Source: Bacillota bacterium
GTDB taxonomy: Bacteria; Bacillota_I; Bacilli_A; Acholeplasmatales; Acholeplasmataceae
Direction: 5' to 3'
DNA: 16,329 nucleotides
Assembly: GCA_006226985.1 (NCBI GenBank)
Contig: SBGC01000185.1
Span: forward strand, 1-16,329
Shown here: positions 1-8,444 of the stretch, piece after piece
Layout of the letters: each line of letters begins with the position of its first letter
How positions within the stretch are numbered: the first letter of the stretch is position 1
The notes under the pieces: generated by a model
What the model saw: the letters and a program-made list of their open reading frames with translations, nothing else
Database searches by the model: none
What the model was told of the DNA's origin: nothing
Translations under genes and position numbers: made by a program

Positions 1-400
1 CAAGCCGCATTGCCTGACAGTTCTTTCTTTTCGTTCCACCAAGACAGTTTGCCGGTTTGAACGATTTCATCGATATCGGATTTTGTCAGCGTTTCGACTT
101 CGATCAGATAATGGGCAATCAGATCGAGCAGATCACGATTTTCAGTGATGATCTGACGGGCTTTTTCAAAACATGTCGTAATGATGTGTCTGACTTCTTT
201 GTCGATCTCATGAGCGACCTGATCCGAGAAATTCTTTTCTTTGAAGTAGTCACGTCCCAAAAAGACATTACCACTGCCTGTTTCGTATTGGATCGGACCA
301 AGATCGGACATACCATATTCGGTAACCATGGCTCTTGCGATCTGGGTGGCGACCTGGAAATCATTGTATGCGCCGGTTGTCACGGTATCAAAGACGATTT
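1..400. other. GC-rich, codon-shifted 3' segment of ftsH
   Basis: By hand count, bases 1-420 are about 46% G+C (192/420) and bases 421-840 about 35% (149/420), although both lie in the same ftsH reading frame. In the 1-400 part the nine leucine codons are six CTG, one CTC, one CTT and one TTG, with no TTA; glutamine is mostly CAG, and ACC, GCC, ATC and GTC are common. Just upstream in the gene, TTA, CTT, CAA, GCA and GTT prevail, as in the rest of the window. The change falls at about 385-425, over the codons for the conserved [11 protein letters not shown] stretch. The protein stays in frame and family-like across it. It could be a recombined gene end or an assembly join; the sequence alone cannot decide. 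Confidence 0.8.
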
Positions 401-1910
401 CTTCAGCGACACGTCCACCAAGATAAGAAGTAATTCTTGCAAGTAATGATTTTTTAGTTTCTAAGAATTTTTCTTCAATAGGAACCATTAAGTTATAACC
501 ACCAGCACGACCACGTGGAATAATAGTTACTTTTTGAACGACGTTAGCATCTTCAACTTTTATACCAATAACTGCATGTCCTGCTTCATGATAAGCAACA
601 GTTTTCTTTTCATCAACGGAATATTTTCTACTCTTTTTAGCGGGTCCCATCATAACACGGTCAACTGCTTCATCCATATCTGCTTCAGAGATGAGTGTAC
701 GATTGTCACGTGCTGCAAGAAGTGCTGCTTCATTAAGTAAGTTTTCAATATCAGCACCAGAGAATCCTGGAATTCTACTAGCAAATTCGTTTAGTTTAAT
801 CTTTGGATCAAGTTTCTTATTTCTCGCATGAACTTTTAGAATCGCTTCACGTCCACGAACATCAGGAAGTGAAATAGTTATTTGACGGTCGAAACGACCC
901 GGACGAAGTAATGCAGGGTCTAAAACGTCAGGACGGTTGGTTGCTGCCATAATGATAATACCCATATTGGTTGAGAATCCATCCATTTCAACGAGTAATT
1001 GGTTTAATGTTTGTTCTCTTTCATCATGTCCACCACCGAGACCAGCACCTCTTTGACGACCTACAGCATCAATTTCATCGATAAAGATGATACATGGTGA
1101 ATTTTCTTTAGCGACTTTAAATAAGTCACGAACACGCGATGCACCAACACCAACAAACATTTCAACGAAGTCTGAACCTGAAATTGAGAAGAATGGAACA
1201 TTAGCTTCACCAGCAACTGCTCGTGCGAGCAATGTTTTACCAGTACCAGGTGAACCTACAAGAAGAACACCTTTAGGAATTCTAGCACCCATGTCAACAT
1301 ATTTCTTTGGAGCTTTTAAGAAATCAATAAGCTCTTCCATTTCTTGTTTTTCTTCATCACAGCCTGCAACATCTTTAAATGTGACGCCTTTTTCACGATT
1401 TAATTTTGCTCTATTTTTCGCAAAATCAAATGCTTTACTATTTTGATTGTTTGCATTTCTAAAAATAATGAAAAGCACAACAATGATTAAGATAATTGGA
1501 ACAAGGTTAATTAAAATGGTCCATATAGTTACACCAGATTTAACCTCAATGTTTGTAGAGCCACCTTCAGCTTCAACCGATTCAAAGATTAAGGTTGCTT
1601 GTTCGATACGCATCACACTTTCAAAGCGTGTCGTACCTGAAAACATCGGAAGATTTTTGTATTGTTCATAAACAACACCATTTACTCTAACTAAGTCAAA
1701 GTTATCTCCACCAACTAATACGTATTCAATACTTTTAATATAACCTGCATCAGCAGCAACTTGAATTTCTGTTGCAGATAATGAGGTAACATCTTCAGCA
1801 AGTGCTTCTCTTAAAAATAAGAAAATACCTATGACAATCACCAATGTGAATAACATAATGAGATAATCAGGTTTTTTTCTTAATTGTTTTCCTTTTGGAT
1901 TTTGATTCAT
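1..1910 (-). CDS. ftsH: ATP-dependent zinc metalloprotease FtsH (3' end outside window)
   Basis: Membrane-anchored AAA+ protease that degrades unneeded or misfolded membrane and cytosolic proteins. I translated the minus strand from ATG at 1910 and found 636 uninterrupted codons running off the left edge. Visible in order: a short basic N-terminus, a membrane segment (about residues 15-33), an extracytoplasmic domain, a second membrane segment (about 127-148), then the AAA domain. Its Walker A is GSPGTGKT (bases 1233-1256; Ser where Pro is usual), followed by Walker B with FIDEID and a [17 protein letters not shown] stretch. The zinc site HEAGH lies at 576-590. A purine-rich AAGGGG precedes the start, and hpt ends 14 nt upstream, so it is the last visible gene of tilS-hpt-ftsH. 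The final roughly 130 codons have a different composition and codon use from the rest (see the separate entry). Family length is usually 600-680 residues, so only a short tail should be missing. Confidence 0.97.
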   Translation of the reverse strand, partial: MNQNPKGKQLRKKPDYLIMLFTLVIVIGIFLFLREALAEDVTSLSATEIQVAADAGYIKSIEYVLVGGDNFDLVRVNGVVYEQYKNLPMFSGTTRFESVMRIEQATLIFESVEAEGGSTNIEVKSGVTIWTILINLVPIILIIVVLFIIFRNANNQNSKAFDFAKNRAKLNREKGVTFKDVAGCDEEKQEMEELIDFLKAPKKYVDMGARIPKGVLLVGSPGTGKTLLARAVAGEANVPFFSISGSDFVEMFVGVGASRVRDLFKVAKENSPCIIFIDEIDAVGRQRGAGLGGGHDEREQTLNQLLVEMDGFSTNMGIIIMAATNRPDVLDPALLRPGRFDRQITISLPDVRGREAILKVHARNKKLDPKIKLNEFASRIPGFSGADIENLLNEAALLAARDNRTLISEADMDEAVDRVMMGPAKKSRKYSVDEKKTVAYHEAGHAVIGIKVEDANVVQKVTIIPRGRAGGYNLMVPIEEKFLETKKSLLARITSYLGGRVAEEIVFDTVTTGAYNDFQVATQIARAMVTEYGMSDLGPIQYETGSGNVFLGRDYFKEKNFSDQVAHEIDKEVRHIITTCFEKARQIITENRDLLDLIAHYLIEVETLTKSDIDEIVQTGKLSWWNEKKELSGNAA

Positions 1911-1924
1911 ATAGACACCCCTTT

Positions 1925-2464
1925 TTAACTGTTATAAATCTCAGGCTTTAAAATGCCCACATAGGGAAGGTTTCTATAATATTCATTATAGTCTAGTCCA
2001 TATCCTACAACGAAGGCTTTTGGAATTACATAACCAACATATTCAGGTTGGTATGGTCTTTTTCTACCTTCAGGCTTGTCAAGTAAAGTCACTGTTTTAA
2101 CACTGCTTGCACCACGATGTTTAAATAATTCAATAATGGTTACTATTGTTGATGCTGTATCAACGATATCTTCAACAATAACAACGTCTCTTCCTTTGAT
2201 AGAAATGTCTAAGTCCATCTTGATCTTGACATCACCAGAAGAAGAAATACCACCATGATAACTAGATACTGACATATAAGCAAGTTCAATCTTTAAATCA
2301 ACATGCTTAGATAAATCAGACATGAAAGGCATACAGCCTTTAAGAAGACCGACAAATAAAGGTTGTTTACCTGCGTAATCTTTTGAAAGTCTTGCTCCCA
2401 ATGTTTGACAGATTTCTTGGATTTGTGATTCAGATACTAATATTTCTGCAATATCGTTATGCAT
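1925..2464 (-). CDS. hpt: Hypoxanthine phosphoribosyltransferase
   Basis: Purine salvage enzyme joining hypoxanthine or guanine to PRPP to make IMP or GMP in the cytoplasm; 179 residues, normal for the family. The PRPP-binding loop is [14 protein letters not shown] (about residues 94-107), with the acidic pair E98-D99. The usual Gly of DTG-x-T is Ala here (DTAST), which the family pattern tolerates. LLKGC near the N-terminus and [16 protein letters not shown] near the C-terminus are also typical. The frame is open up to an ATG at 2512, but I chose ATG 2464: AAAGGAGA lies 8 nt before it and the family N-terminus begins there. This start overlaps the tilS stop by 8 nt, suggesting coupled translation. 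In Bacillus, tilS, hpt and ftsH lie in the same order. Confidence 0.95.
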   Translation of the reverse strand: MHNDIAEILVSESQIQEICQTLGARLSKDYAGKQPLFVGLLKGCMPFMSDLSKHVDLKIELAYMSVSSYHGGISSSGDVKIKMDLDISIKGRDVVIVEDIVDTASTIVTIIELFKHRGASSVKTVTLLDKPEGRKRPYQPEYVGYVIPKAFVVGYGLDYNEYYRNLPYVGILKPEIYNS

Positions 2465-3749
2465 GTTTTTTGTCTCCTTTAAATTGGAAATAACATTCAT
2501 GGTTTGTTCCAAGTGTTTGGTTTACGTAATAATTTTCAACCCAAAGTATGTGATCATTATTGTCTGTTAATACCCATAAATGATTTCTTTCTTGCATGGG
2601 TACTTTCTTGTCAATGAGCAGTTTTTTTAATTTTTTATGCCCATAATCATAAGCTAATACATCACCATCTTCTCTAAGGCGAAGCCATAGAGGAAATGCT
2701 AATTCATTATAACATAATTTTGTGAAATCGGCAGTAAGGTCACTAGATATGGGAAAAAATGTGAAAATCCCTTCTTTTCCTACTTTATTTTTCCCTTCTT
2801 TTACCATGATTTTGATCTTTTTAATCGTTGTAAAGGGCTCAATATAGGCTTTATCGTATGCCTTAATGAAGTGATGTTTGTTTTCTAATGTGTATCGTTG
2901 ATTTGGTTTTTTGCTAGTTAAGATTTTGTATATTTTTTGGATAGTTTCATATGTGAAATTAAGCTTATAATCCTCGAGTAGAAAAGCGATCATATCTTCT
3001 TGAACTGCAATAGGAAGTGTTAAAAAATGTGATAAATTGATTTCATGTTTCTCGTTCATATAACTTTTTGTCGTTTCCCTAATAAATGTAAAGGCATGTG
3101 ATAACTGTTTGTGATATTGCTTGATTTGATCGAGCAAATCATCATTTTCTTGTTTCATCACAGGAACAACAGCATGGCGATAACGATTACGTAAATAATA
3201 ATTGTCTTCATTAGATGCGTCATCTAAATAGGAAACGCTAAACTTAATTGCATAATTAATGATGTCCTTTTTAGGAACGTAAAGCAGAGGTTTAACAAAG
3301 ACAAATTGATCTGTTTGATGAGATTGTTGCATACCAGCATAACCTAAAATATTAGAACCTCTTGTCATTTTGATGAGGATATTTTCAAATAAGTCATCTA
3401 AATGATGAGCTGTTAATATATAAGGTGTTTTATGAAGTTTTGCAACTTCCATTAAATAATGTTTTCTCATTTGATGTGCTTGATGATGAAAATTGCCTTC
3501 ACTTACTTCAATAGTGTAATAGTAAAAAGGTATGTTCTTTTCCTTACAAATCGATTCAACTAAATCTTTTTCAATAATCGATTCATCTCTTTTTAAGTGA
3601 TTAAAATGGACAACGATTGTTTGATAAGATGTCTCAAGAAGTAGATTGAGTAATACCATTGAATCAACGCCACCACTTATGGATACGACTAAAGGATATT
3701 TAATTGGAATATGTAAGTCGCTTTTAAGTATATTTTGTAGATTAATCAT
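2457..3749 (-). CDS. tilS: tRNA(Ile)-lysidine synthase TilS
   Basis: Essential ATP-dependent enzyme that attaches lysine to C34 of the CAU-anticodon isoleucine tRNA, so that it reads AUA instead of AUG. The protein has 430 residues, close to the E. coli enzyme. The PP-loop SGGVDS sits at residues 25-30, followed by TAHHLDDLFEN and then DASNEDNYYLRNRYR, the usual substrate-binding signature; a linker and a C-terminal tRNA-binding domain follow. The start ATG at 3749 has a GAGG at 3760-3757, 7 nt away. It is the first gene of the leftward operon, transcribed from an extended -10 promoter in the 106-bp gap shared with maf. Its stop codon overlaps the hpt start region, and the hpt ribosome-binding site lies inside its last codons. 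Confidence 0.96.
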   Translation of the reverse strand: MINLQNILKSDLHIPIKYPLVVSISGGVDSMVLLNLLLETSYQTIVVHFNHLKRDESIIEKDLVESICKEKNIPFYYYTIEVSEGNFHHQAHQMRKHYLMEVAKLHKTPYILTAHHLDDLFENILIKMTRGSNILGYAGMQQSHQTDQFVFVKPLLYVPKKDIINYAIKFSVSYLDDASNEDNYYLRNRYRHAVVPVMKQENDDLLDQIKQYHKQLSHAFTFIRETTKSYMNEKHEINLSHFLTLPIAVQEDMIAFLLEDYKLNFTYETIQKIYKILTSKKPNQRYTLENKHHFIKAYDKAYIEPFTTIKKIKIMVKEGKNKVGKEGIFTFFPISSDLTADFTKLCYNELAFPLWLRLREDGDVLAYDYGHKKLKKLLIDKKVPMQERNHLWVLTDNNDHILWVENYYVNQTLGTNHECYFQFKGDKKHA

Positions 3750-3774
3750 GTATATACCTCATTTCTATAATTAC

Positions 3775-3783
3775 ATTATAACA
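3775..3783 (-). promoter_or_regulatory. Extended -10 promoter of tilS-hpt-ftsH
   Basis: On the minus strand the sequence reads TGTTATAAT, a consensus TATAAT with the upstream TG of an extended -10 element. It lies 25 nt before the tilS start and predicts a leader of about 20 nt holding the GAGG ribosome-binding site. No good -35 hexamer is visible at 16-18 nt upstream, which is usual for extended -10 promoters. Confidence 0.7.
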
Positions 3784-3821
3784 TGTGCATTTTAAGATTT
3801 TGGTTAAAACCGCAAGAAGTG

Positions 3822-3830
3822 TGTTATAAT
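3822..3830 (+). promoter_or_regulatory. Extended -10 promoter of maf
   Basis: Reads TGTTATAAT, the same nine bases as the tilS promoter on the other strand. It lies 25 nt before the maf start, with a strong AAAGGAGG ribosome-binding site at 3841-3848. The only -35-like hexamer, TTGGTT at 3800-3805, is poor and 19 nt away. The two -10 boxes face outward within a 106-bp gap, so the two transcripts do not overlap. Confidence 0.7.
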
Positions 3831-3855
3831 TAATTTCGATAAAGGAGGCCATAAC

Positions 3856-4410
3856 ATGTTGATTTTGGCAAGTAGCTCACCAAGAAGAGCGAAACTCTTA
3901 CAAGATGCAGGTCTTGATTTCATTGTAGAACCCAGTCATATTGATGAAAATATTGAAGATGAAAAATTAAAACCACAAGAACTTGTATTAGAATTAGCAA
4001 AAATGAAAGCTTTATCTGTAGCAGCAAAATATCCTAATGATATTGTCTTAGGAGCTGATACCATCGTTGTATATGAAGAAGAAGTATTAGGAAAACCTAA
4101 GGATGAAGAAGATGCTTATCGGATGTTAAAAAAACTATCAGGTGAACGTCATGTCGTCTACACTGCGGTTGCATTAACACGTGGTGAACAAATGGTTTCA
4201 TTCGTATCAGAAACTGAAGTATCGATGAAAGTATTAAGTGATCTAGAGATTAGAAATTATATTGACACAAAAGAACCTATGGATAAAGCAGGTGCTTATG
4301 GTATCCAAGGTGAAGGTGGCAATTTAGTGGATCATTATAAAGGAGATTTTTTTACAATCGTTGGTCTTCCCTTAAAAGAGTTAATGGAAAATTTAAAGAA
4401 GTTCAAATAG
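3856..4410 (+). CDS. maf: Maf family nucleoside triphosphate pyrophosphatase
   Basis: House-cleaning enzyme that hydrolyses non-canonical or excess nucleotides (dTTP/UTP and modified pyrimidine triphosphates in the YhdE/Maf group) to monophosphates. The protein has 184 residues, full length for the family. It begins with the signature LILASSSPRRAKLL, followed by LGADTIVV (about 65-72), LGKPKDEEDAYRML (about 77-90), SGERHVVYTAV and a C-terminal KAGAYGIQGEGG with FFTIVGLPL. The GIQG sequence in the last block suggests the dTTP/UTP-acting group rather than the m7GTP-acting YceF group; that is an inference from family motifs. Start ATG 3856 follows AAAGGAGG with a 7-nt spacer. The stop codon overlaps the stem of its terminator, so it is probably a single-gene transcript separate from the sugar operon. 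Confidence 0.95.
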   Translation: MLILASSSPRRAKLLQDAGLDFIVEPSHIDENIEDEKLKPQELVLELAKMKALSVAAKYPNDIVLGADTIVVYEEEVLGKPKDEEDAYRMLKKLSGERHVVYTAVALTRGEQMVSFVSETEVSMKVLSDLEIRNYIDTKEPMDKAGAYGIQGEGGNLVDHYKGDFFTIVGLPLKELMENLKKFK

Positions 4411-4431
4411 AGGAGAAATCCTCTTTTTTTT
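4409..4431 (+). terminator. Intrinsic terminator after maf
   Basis: A 6-bp stem, AGAGGA (4409-4414) pairing with TCCTCT (4419-4424), closes a GAAA tetraloop of the GNRA class. It runs directly into a tract of eight Ts (4424-4431). The left arm begins inside the maf TAG stop codon. The stem is short, so some read-through into the sugar operon is possible. Confidence 0.75.
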
Positions 4432-4454
4432 ATGTTTATAACCTTTATACATCC

Positions 4455-4471
4455 TAATTATTGTATAATTA
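4455..4471. promoter_or_regulatory. Dyad overlapping the -10 box of the sugar operon
   Basis: A 17-bp palindrome with perfect 7-bp arms TAATTAT and ATAATTA around a TGT centre. Its right half covers the TATAAT at 4464-4469. A third TAATTA follows at 4475-4480. The position would suit a repressor operator, but all arm bases are A or T, so chance is a real alternative. No regulator gene is nearby to pair with it. Confidence 0.3.
4464..4469 (+). promoter_or_regulatory. -10 box of the sugar operon promoter
   Basis: Consensus TATAAT, 32 nt before the first sugar gene. No recognisable -35 hexamer stands 16-18 nt upstream (ACCTTT at 4441-4446), and there is no correctly spaced TG extension, unlike the housekeeping promoters here. 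A core this incomplete may need an activator or be kept weak. An AGGGTGAT ribosome-binding site follows at 4491-4498. Confidence 0.6.
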
Positions 4472-4501
4472 AAATAATTACAAGCGAATAAGGGTGATCA
4501 C

Positions 4502-6112
4502 ATGGAAACAACCAAATGGTGGCAAAAAGGTATTGTTTATCAGATTTATCCAAGAAGCTTTCAAGATTCAAATGATGATGGCATTGGTGATCTCAAAGGA
4601 ATCATTTCTCGTCTTGATTACGTTAAAGAATTAGGGGTAGACATTATATGGCTATCACCTGTTTATGCATCTCCTAATGATGATAATGGATATGACATAA
4701 GTGATTATTACCAAATCAATCCGGAGTATGGAACGATGGAGGATATGGATTTACTTATTCAAGAAGCTAAAAAAAGAGGATTAAAGATTATCATGGATTT
4801 AGTGATTAATCATACATCTGATGAACATCCATGGTTTATCGCATCCAAGCATAAAGATTCAAAATATCGAGATTATTATATATGGCAAAAGGAACCTAAT
4901 AACTGGACAAGTTTTTTTGGAGGTTCCGCATGGGACAAAATTGATGATGAATATTATCTTCATCTCTTCTCAAAAAAACAACCTGATTTGAACTGGCATA
5001 ACCCAGATGTTATGAAAGAAATTCAAGACATCATGCATTTCTGGTTGAAAAAAGGTATTCATGGTTTCAGATGTGATGTCATCAATATTATCTATAAATC
5101 GAGTCTAGCAAACGGTAAGAAGAAAATGGTTTTAGTTGGTAAAGAACATTATCACTCACAAGAAGGATGTCATAACATTCTTAAGACGCTCAGAAAAGAT
5201 GTGATGGATCATTATGATGCATTTACTGTTGGTGAAACAGTTTTAGTCAGTGTTGATCAAGCCAATGATTTAATTCATCCAGACCGTAGAGAACTTGATA
5301 TGGTGTTTAGTTTTGAACATATGGAAACAGATCAAATTAGTAACAAATGGTTTAGAACCAAGTTCAATCCTAACAAATGGATGAGAGTCATTTCAAAGTG
5401 GCAAACAGGTGCATATTGGAACGCTAACTACATGGAAAATCATGATCAAACGAGATCAGTAAGCAGGTTCGGTGATGATACAAAATATCATAAACAAAGT
5501 GCTAAAATGCTCGCTACAATTAACCTCACATTAAGAGGCACACCCTATATTTTTGAAGGTCAAGAGATAGGAATGACCAATGGTGATTTTCAATCGATGG
5601 ATGATTTGAAAGATGTGGAATCTCATCGGATCAATGAGATTGCAAAGAAGCTTCATTTTCCTAAAAAACTTAGATGGAAGATGATGATGAGGTCTTCAAG
5701 AGATCACGCAAGAACACCGATGCAATGGAATAGCACCGGAGGGTTCACAAAAGGTGTTCCTTGGCTCAAGATAAATGCCAATACGAAGACAATAAATGTC
5801 GAAAATAACATCGATGATCCTGAATCAATCCTCAATTTTTACAAGCGACTTATTCAATTTAGGAAAGATCATCATGTCTTAGTAGATGGCATGTTTAAGC
5901 CATTATACATGAGAAATAATATATTTATTTACAAGCGATTTAACGAAAGTGATGAGATACTCATTATCTCAAACATGTCAAGGAACTACAAAAAGATGCC
6001 TATCCAAATTTTTGGGAAAATATTGATTTCGAACGTCAATCGAAACGATTTTATTGATGGGATCTTAAAACCATATGAAACCATCGTTATTCAAGGAGGT
6101 ATTAGCAAATGA
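4502..6112 (+). CDS. GH13 alpha-glucosidase, oligo-1,6-glucosidase type
   Basis: Predicted cytoplasmic enzyme releasing glucose from the non-reducing end of isomalto-oligosaccharides and related short alpha-glucosides. It has 536 residues, usual for the oligo-1,6-glucosidase group. A calcium-loop-like QDSNDDGIGD lies at 21-30; DLVINHT (99-105) is conserved region I; QPDLN (160-164) is the region V form of this subfamily. The nucleophile is Asp192 in GFRCDV, the acid/base Glu245 in TVGET, and the third acid Asp315 in NHD. Val193 after the nucleophile is the residue that favours alpha-1,6 over alpha-1,4 bonds in yeast isomaltase, so alpha-1,6 specificity is likely; trehalose-6-phosphate or sucrose activity is less likely but not excluded. 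No signal peptide is visible. First gene of the operon; its TGA stop overlaps the next ATG (ATGA). Confidence 0.93.
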   Translation: METTKWWQKGIVYQIYPRSFQDSNDDGIGDLKGIISRLDYVKELGVDIIWLSPVYASPNDDNGYDISDYYQINPEYGTMEDMDLLIQEAKKRGLKIIMDLVINHTSDEHPWFIASKHKDSKYRDYYIWQKEPNNWTSFFGGSAWDKIDDEYYLHLFSKKQPDLNWHNPDVMKEIQDIMHFWLKKGIHGFRCDVINIIYKSSLANGKKKMVLVGKEHYHSQEGCHNILKTLRKDVMDHYDAFTVGETVLVSVDQANDLIHPDRRELDMVFSFEHMETDQISNKWFRTKFNPNKWMRVISKWQTGAYWNANYMENHDQTRSVSRFGDDTKYHKQSAKMLATINLTLRGTPYIFEGQEIGMTNGDFQSMDDLKDVESHRINEIAKKLHFPKKLRWKMMMRSSRDHARTPMQWNSTGGFTKGVPWLKINANTKTINVENNIDDPESILNFYKRLIQFRKDHHVLVDGMFKPLYMRNNIFIYKRFNESDEILIISNMSRNYKKMPIQIFGKILISNVNRNDFIDGILKPYETIVIQGGISK

Positions 6113-8436
6113 TTCTAGCAAGATATCCATATTTTTACTTAGAAACGGCTAAACTGGGCTATTTATTTAGTGTGCTACCAACAAAAAAGTTAGAACATAT
6201 GTATTTTGGGAAGAAACTTATCGATTATCGATATGAATCTCTCCATTTAAAGCCTACAGCAGGTGTAGGTTCATCTGTCGAGTATGAGAATGAAGGGAGT
6301 AAAACACTCCTTGATTTAATGACTTTAGAGTTTTCAGAAGTAGGCAAAGGTGATTTTAGATTAACGCCAATTGAATTAAAAATGCCTGATATGAGTTTCG
6401 TTTCAGACTTTGTTTATGACTCTTTCGAAATTGTAAAAGGCACGATTGAATCGAAGAAAATGCCGACTGCTCAAAAGGGAGAAAACACACAAAGTTTAAT
6501 CATTAAATTAAAAGATAAAAAATTTGATATTGAGCTCAAACTGATTTACACAGTCTTTGAAAAATCAAACATTATTACACGTCGTGTGATTCTATTCAAC
6601 AATGAAGAAAAGCCGATTGTTATTCGCAAACTCATGAGCATGATGTTTGATTTACCTGAATCAGATTATGATCTTATCACCTTTGATGGTGGTTGGATTA
6701 AGGAAGCTCATAAGCATACACGTCCTTTATCATATGGTACATACATCGTAGATTCAACAACAGGAGCGTCGAGTAACCGTCACAACCCAGGTATCATTTT
6801 AGCTAAAAAGGGAACACATGAAGACTATGGCGATTGTATCGGTATTAACTTAATTTATAGTGGAAATCACTACGAAGCTGTTCAAATATCAAACCATGGA
6901 CTCATGCGTGTGATGACAGGAATTAATCCTCATTGTTTCGAATGGACACTTAAGAAAGAAGAATCGTTTGAAACACCAGAAGCAGTTCTTAGTTTTTCAG
7001 ATTTAGGATTTAATGACCTATCGCATAACTTCCATGATTTCGTCAATCAACATATAATACCTAGGCAATTCAAGAAAACGTTAAGACCTATTGTACTCAA
7101 TAGTTGGGAGGCGTTCTATTTTAATTTCAACACGAAAAAATTACTAACACTTGCTAAACAAGCAAAAGAATTAGGTGTTGAACTTTTTGTTTTAGATGAT
7201 GGTTGGTTCGGTAAGAGAAACGATGATCACGCTGGGCTTGGAGATTATAACGTCAACAAAAAAAAGCTTAGAGGGGGATTAGAAAACCTATCAAACCAAA
7301 TTCATGAATTGGGTATGAAATTTGGTCTATGGTTTGAACCTGAAATGGTAAATCCTCAAAGCGAGTTATATAAAAAACATCCGGATTGGGCAGTTACGAT
7401 TGAGAACAGAAATCCATCACTCGGAAGAAATCAACTTGTATTAGATTTATGCAAACCTATGGTCAGAGACTATATCTTGACCGAAATGACAAAGATTTTA
7501 GATTCCACCACGATTGACTACGTGAAATGGGATATGAATCGACATATCACCGATATGTTTTCATCAGCTCTTTTTGAACAAGGAAGATTTTTCCATCAGT
7601 ATATTTTAGGATTGTATGATATTTTATTTAAACTAAGAAAAAAATACCCAGATTTACTCATTGAATCATGCTCAAGTGGTGGAAATCGCTTTGATTTAGG
7701 TATGCTTTATTTTAGTCCACAAATATGGACATCAGATAATACAGACCCCATTGAGAGATTAAAGATTCAAGAAGGTTTTTCATATCTTTACCCACAATCA
7801 ACTATGAGTGCGCATGTTTCACTAGCACCTCATAGCCAAACCATTAGAAGAACACCACTATCGACACGCTTTAATGTCGCAAGCTTCGGTGTATTAGGCT
7901 ATGAGCTTAACTTGAAATATGTATCAAAGGTTGAAAAGGAGGAAATGAAGAAGCAAATTGAACTCTATAAGACGCATCGTGAGCTGTTACAATTTGGTGA
8001 ATTTAATCGTTTTAACAAAAAAGATGAGGATAGAAACATCTGGCAAGTTTCATTAAACAATGAACATATTGTTGGTTACTTTCAAAACAAATACCATTCA
8101 AGCCCTAATCTCGAAGTTCTTCATGTGAAAAATGTTAAACCCAATGATAAGTATAAAATCGAATCTATTCAACAAAAACTTGAAATCAGACAATTTGGTC
8201 ATTTGATTACACATGCACTTCCCATAAAACTTCATCCAGATGGATGGCTTATGACAAAAATCAATCAAAGAAAACAGTTGGATAATGCAACGGAGTCTTA
8301 TGAAATCTCAGGACAAGCGCTCCTTTCAGGCTTAAAGCTTAAACAACAATTTTCAGGAACATATTATAATAATGAAACACGCATGTTAGGTGATTTTGGT
8401 TCGCAAATCTATATCGTATCTAAATTAGAATCTTGA
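6109..8436 (+). CDS. GH36 alpha-galactosidase
   Basis: Predicted cytoplasmic alpha-galactosidase acting on melibiose, raffinose-type sugars or other terminal alpha-galactosides. It has 775 residues, slightly longer than the usual 720-750 of the tetrameric GH36 group. An N-terminal beta-sandwich (about 1-320) precedes the TIM barrel. Barrel motifs seen are LFVLDDGWFGKRNDDHAGLG (359-378), KFGLWFEPEMVNP (404-416), KWDMNR with nucleophile Asp475 (473-478), CSSGGNRFDLGM (521-532) and WTSDNTD with acid/base Asp543 (540-546). A C-terminal beta domain ends the chain. No signal peptide or membrane segment is visible. An AAGGAGG at 6093-6099 lies 9 nt before the start, and the 4-nt overlap with the GH13 gene suggests coupled translation. 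It is the best-supported activity in the operon and fits the MelB-like carrier at its end. Confidence 0.95.
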   Translation: MILARYPYFYLETAKLGYLFSVLPTKKLEHMYFGKKLIDYRYESLHLKPTAGVGSSVEYENEGSKTLLDLMTLEFSEVGKGDFRLTPIELKMPDMSFVSDFVYDSFEIVKGTIESKKMPTAQKGENTQSLIIKLKDKKFDIELKLIYTVFEKSNIITRRVILFNNEEKPIVIRKLMSMMFDLPESDYDLITFDGGWIKEAHKHTRPLSYGTYIVDSTTGASSNRHNPGIILAKKGTHEDYGDCIGINLIYSGNHYEAVQISNHGLMRVMTGINPHCFEWTLKKEESFETPEAVLSFSDLGFNDLSHNFHDFVNQHIIPRQFKKTLRPIVLNSWEAFYFNFNTKKLLTLAKQAKELGVELFVLDDGWFGKRNDDHAGLGDYNVNKKKLRGGLENLSNQIHELGMKFGLWFEPEMVNPQSELYKKHPDWAVTIENRNPSLGRNQLVLDLCKPMVRDYILTEMTKILDSTTIDYVKWDMNRHITDMFSSALFEQGRFFHQYILGLYDILFKLRKKYPDLLIESCSSGGNRFDLGMLYFSPQIWTSDNTDPIERLKIQEGFSYLYPQSTMSAHVSLAPHSQTIRRTPLSTRFNVASFGVLGYELNLKYVSKVEKEEMKKQIELYKTHRELLQFGEFNRFNKKDEDRNIWQVSLNNEHIVGYFQNKYHSSPNLEVLHVKNVKPNDKYKIESIQQKLEIRQFGHLITHALPIKLHPDGWLMTKINQRKQLDNATESYEISGQALLSGLKLKQQFSGTYYNNETRMLGDFGSQIYIVSKLES

Positions 8437-8444
8437 GGTGAAGT

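Noticed and set aside
57..446. Open frame of 129 codons on the plus strand
   Set aside because: It lies antisense to intact ftsH codons for the protease domain, has no family-like motif, and owes its openness to the GC-rich codon pattern there.
1087..1671. Two back-to-back plus-strand open frames
   Set aside because: Both are antisense shadows of the ftsH AAA and membrane regions; the minus-strand translation is unmistakably FtsH.
2465..2512. Upstream hpt start at 2512
   Set aside because: It would add 16 residues inside tilS codons without family similarity; ATG 2464 has AAAGGAGA directly upstream.
4411..4501. Riboswitch or leader RNA before the sugar operon
   Set aside because: The transcript leader from the predicted -10 is only about 25 nt; there is no room for a structured element besides the maf terminator.
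4478..5943. Three copies of TTACAAGCGA, considered as cre-like or regulatory repeats
   Set aside because: Two encode Tyr-Lys-Arg in the GH13 protein and the third, in the leader, has about three mismatches to the cre consensus; no consistent spacing or symmetry.
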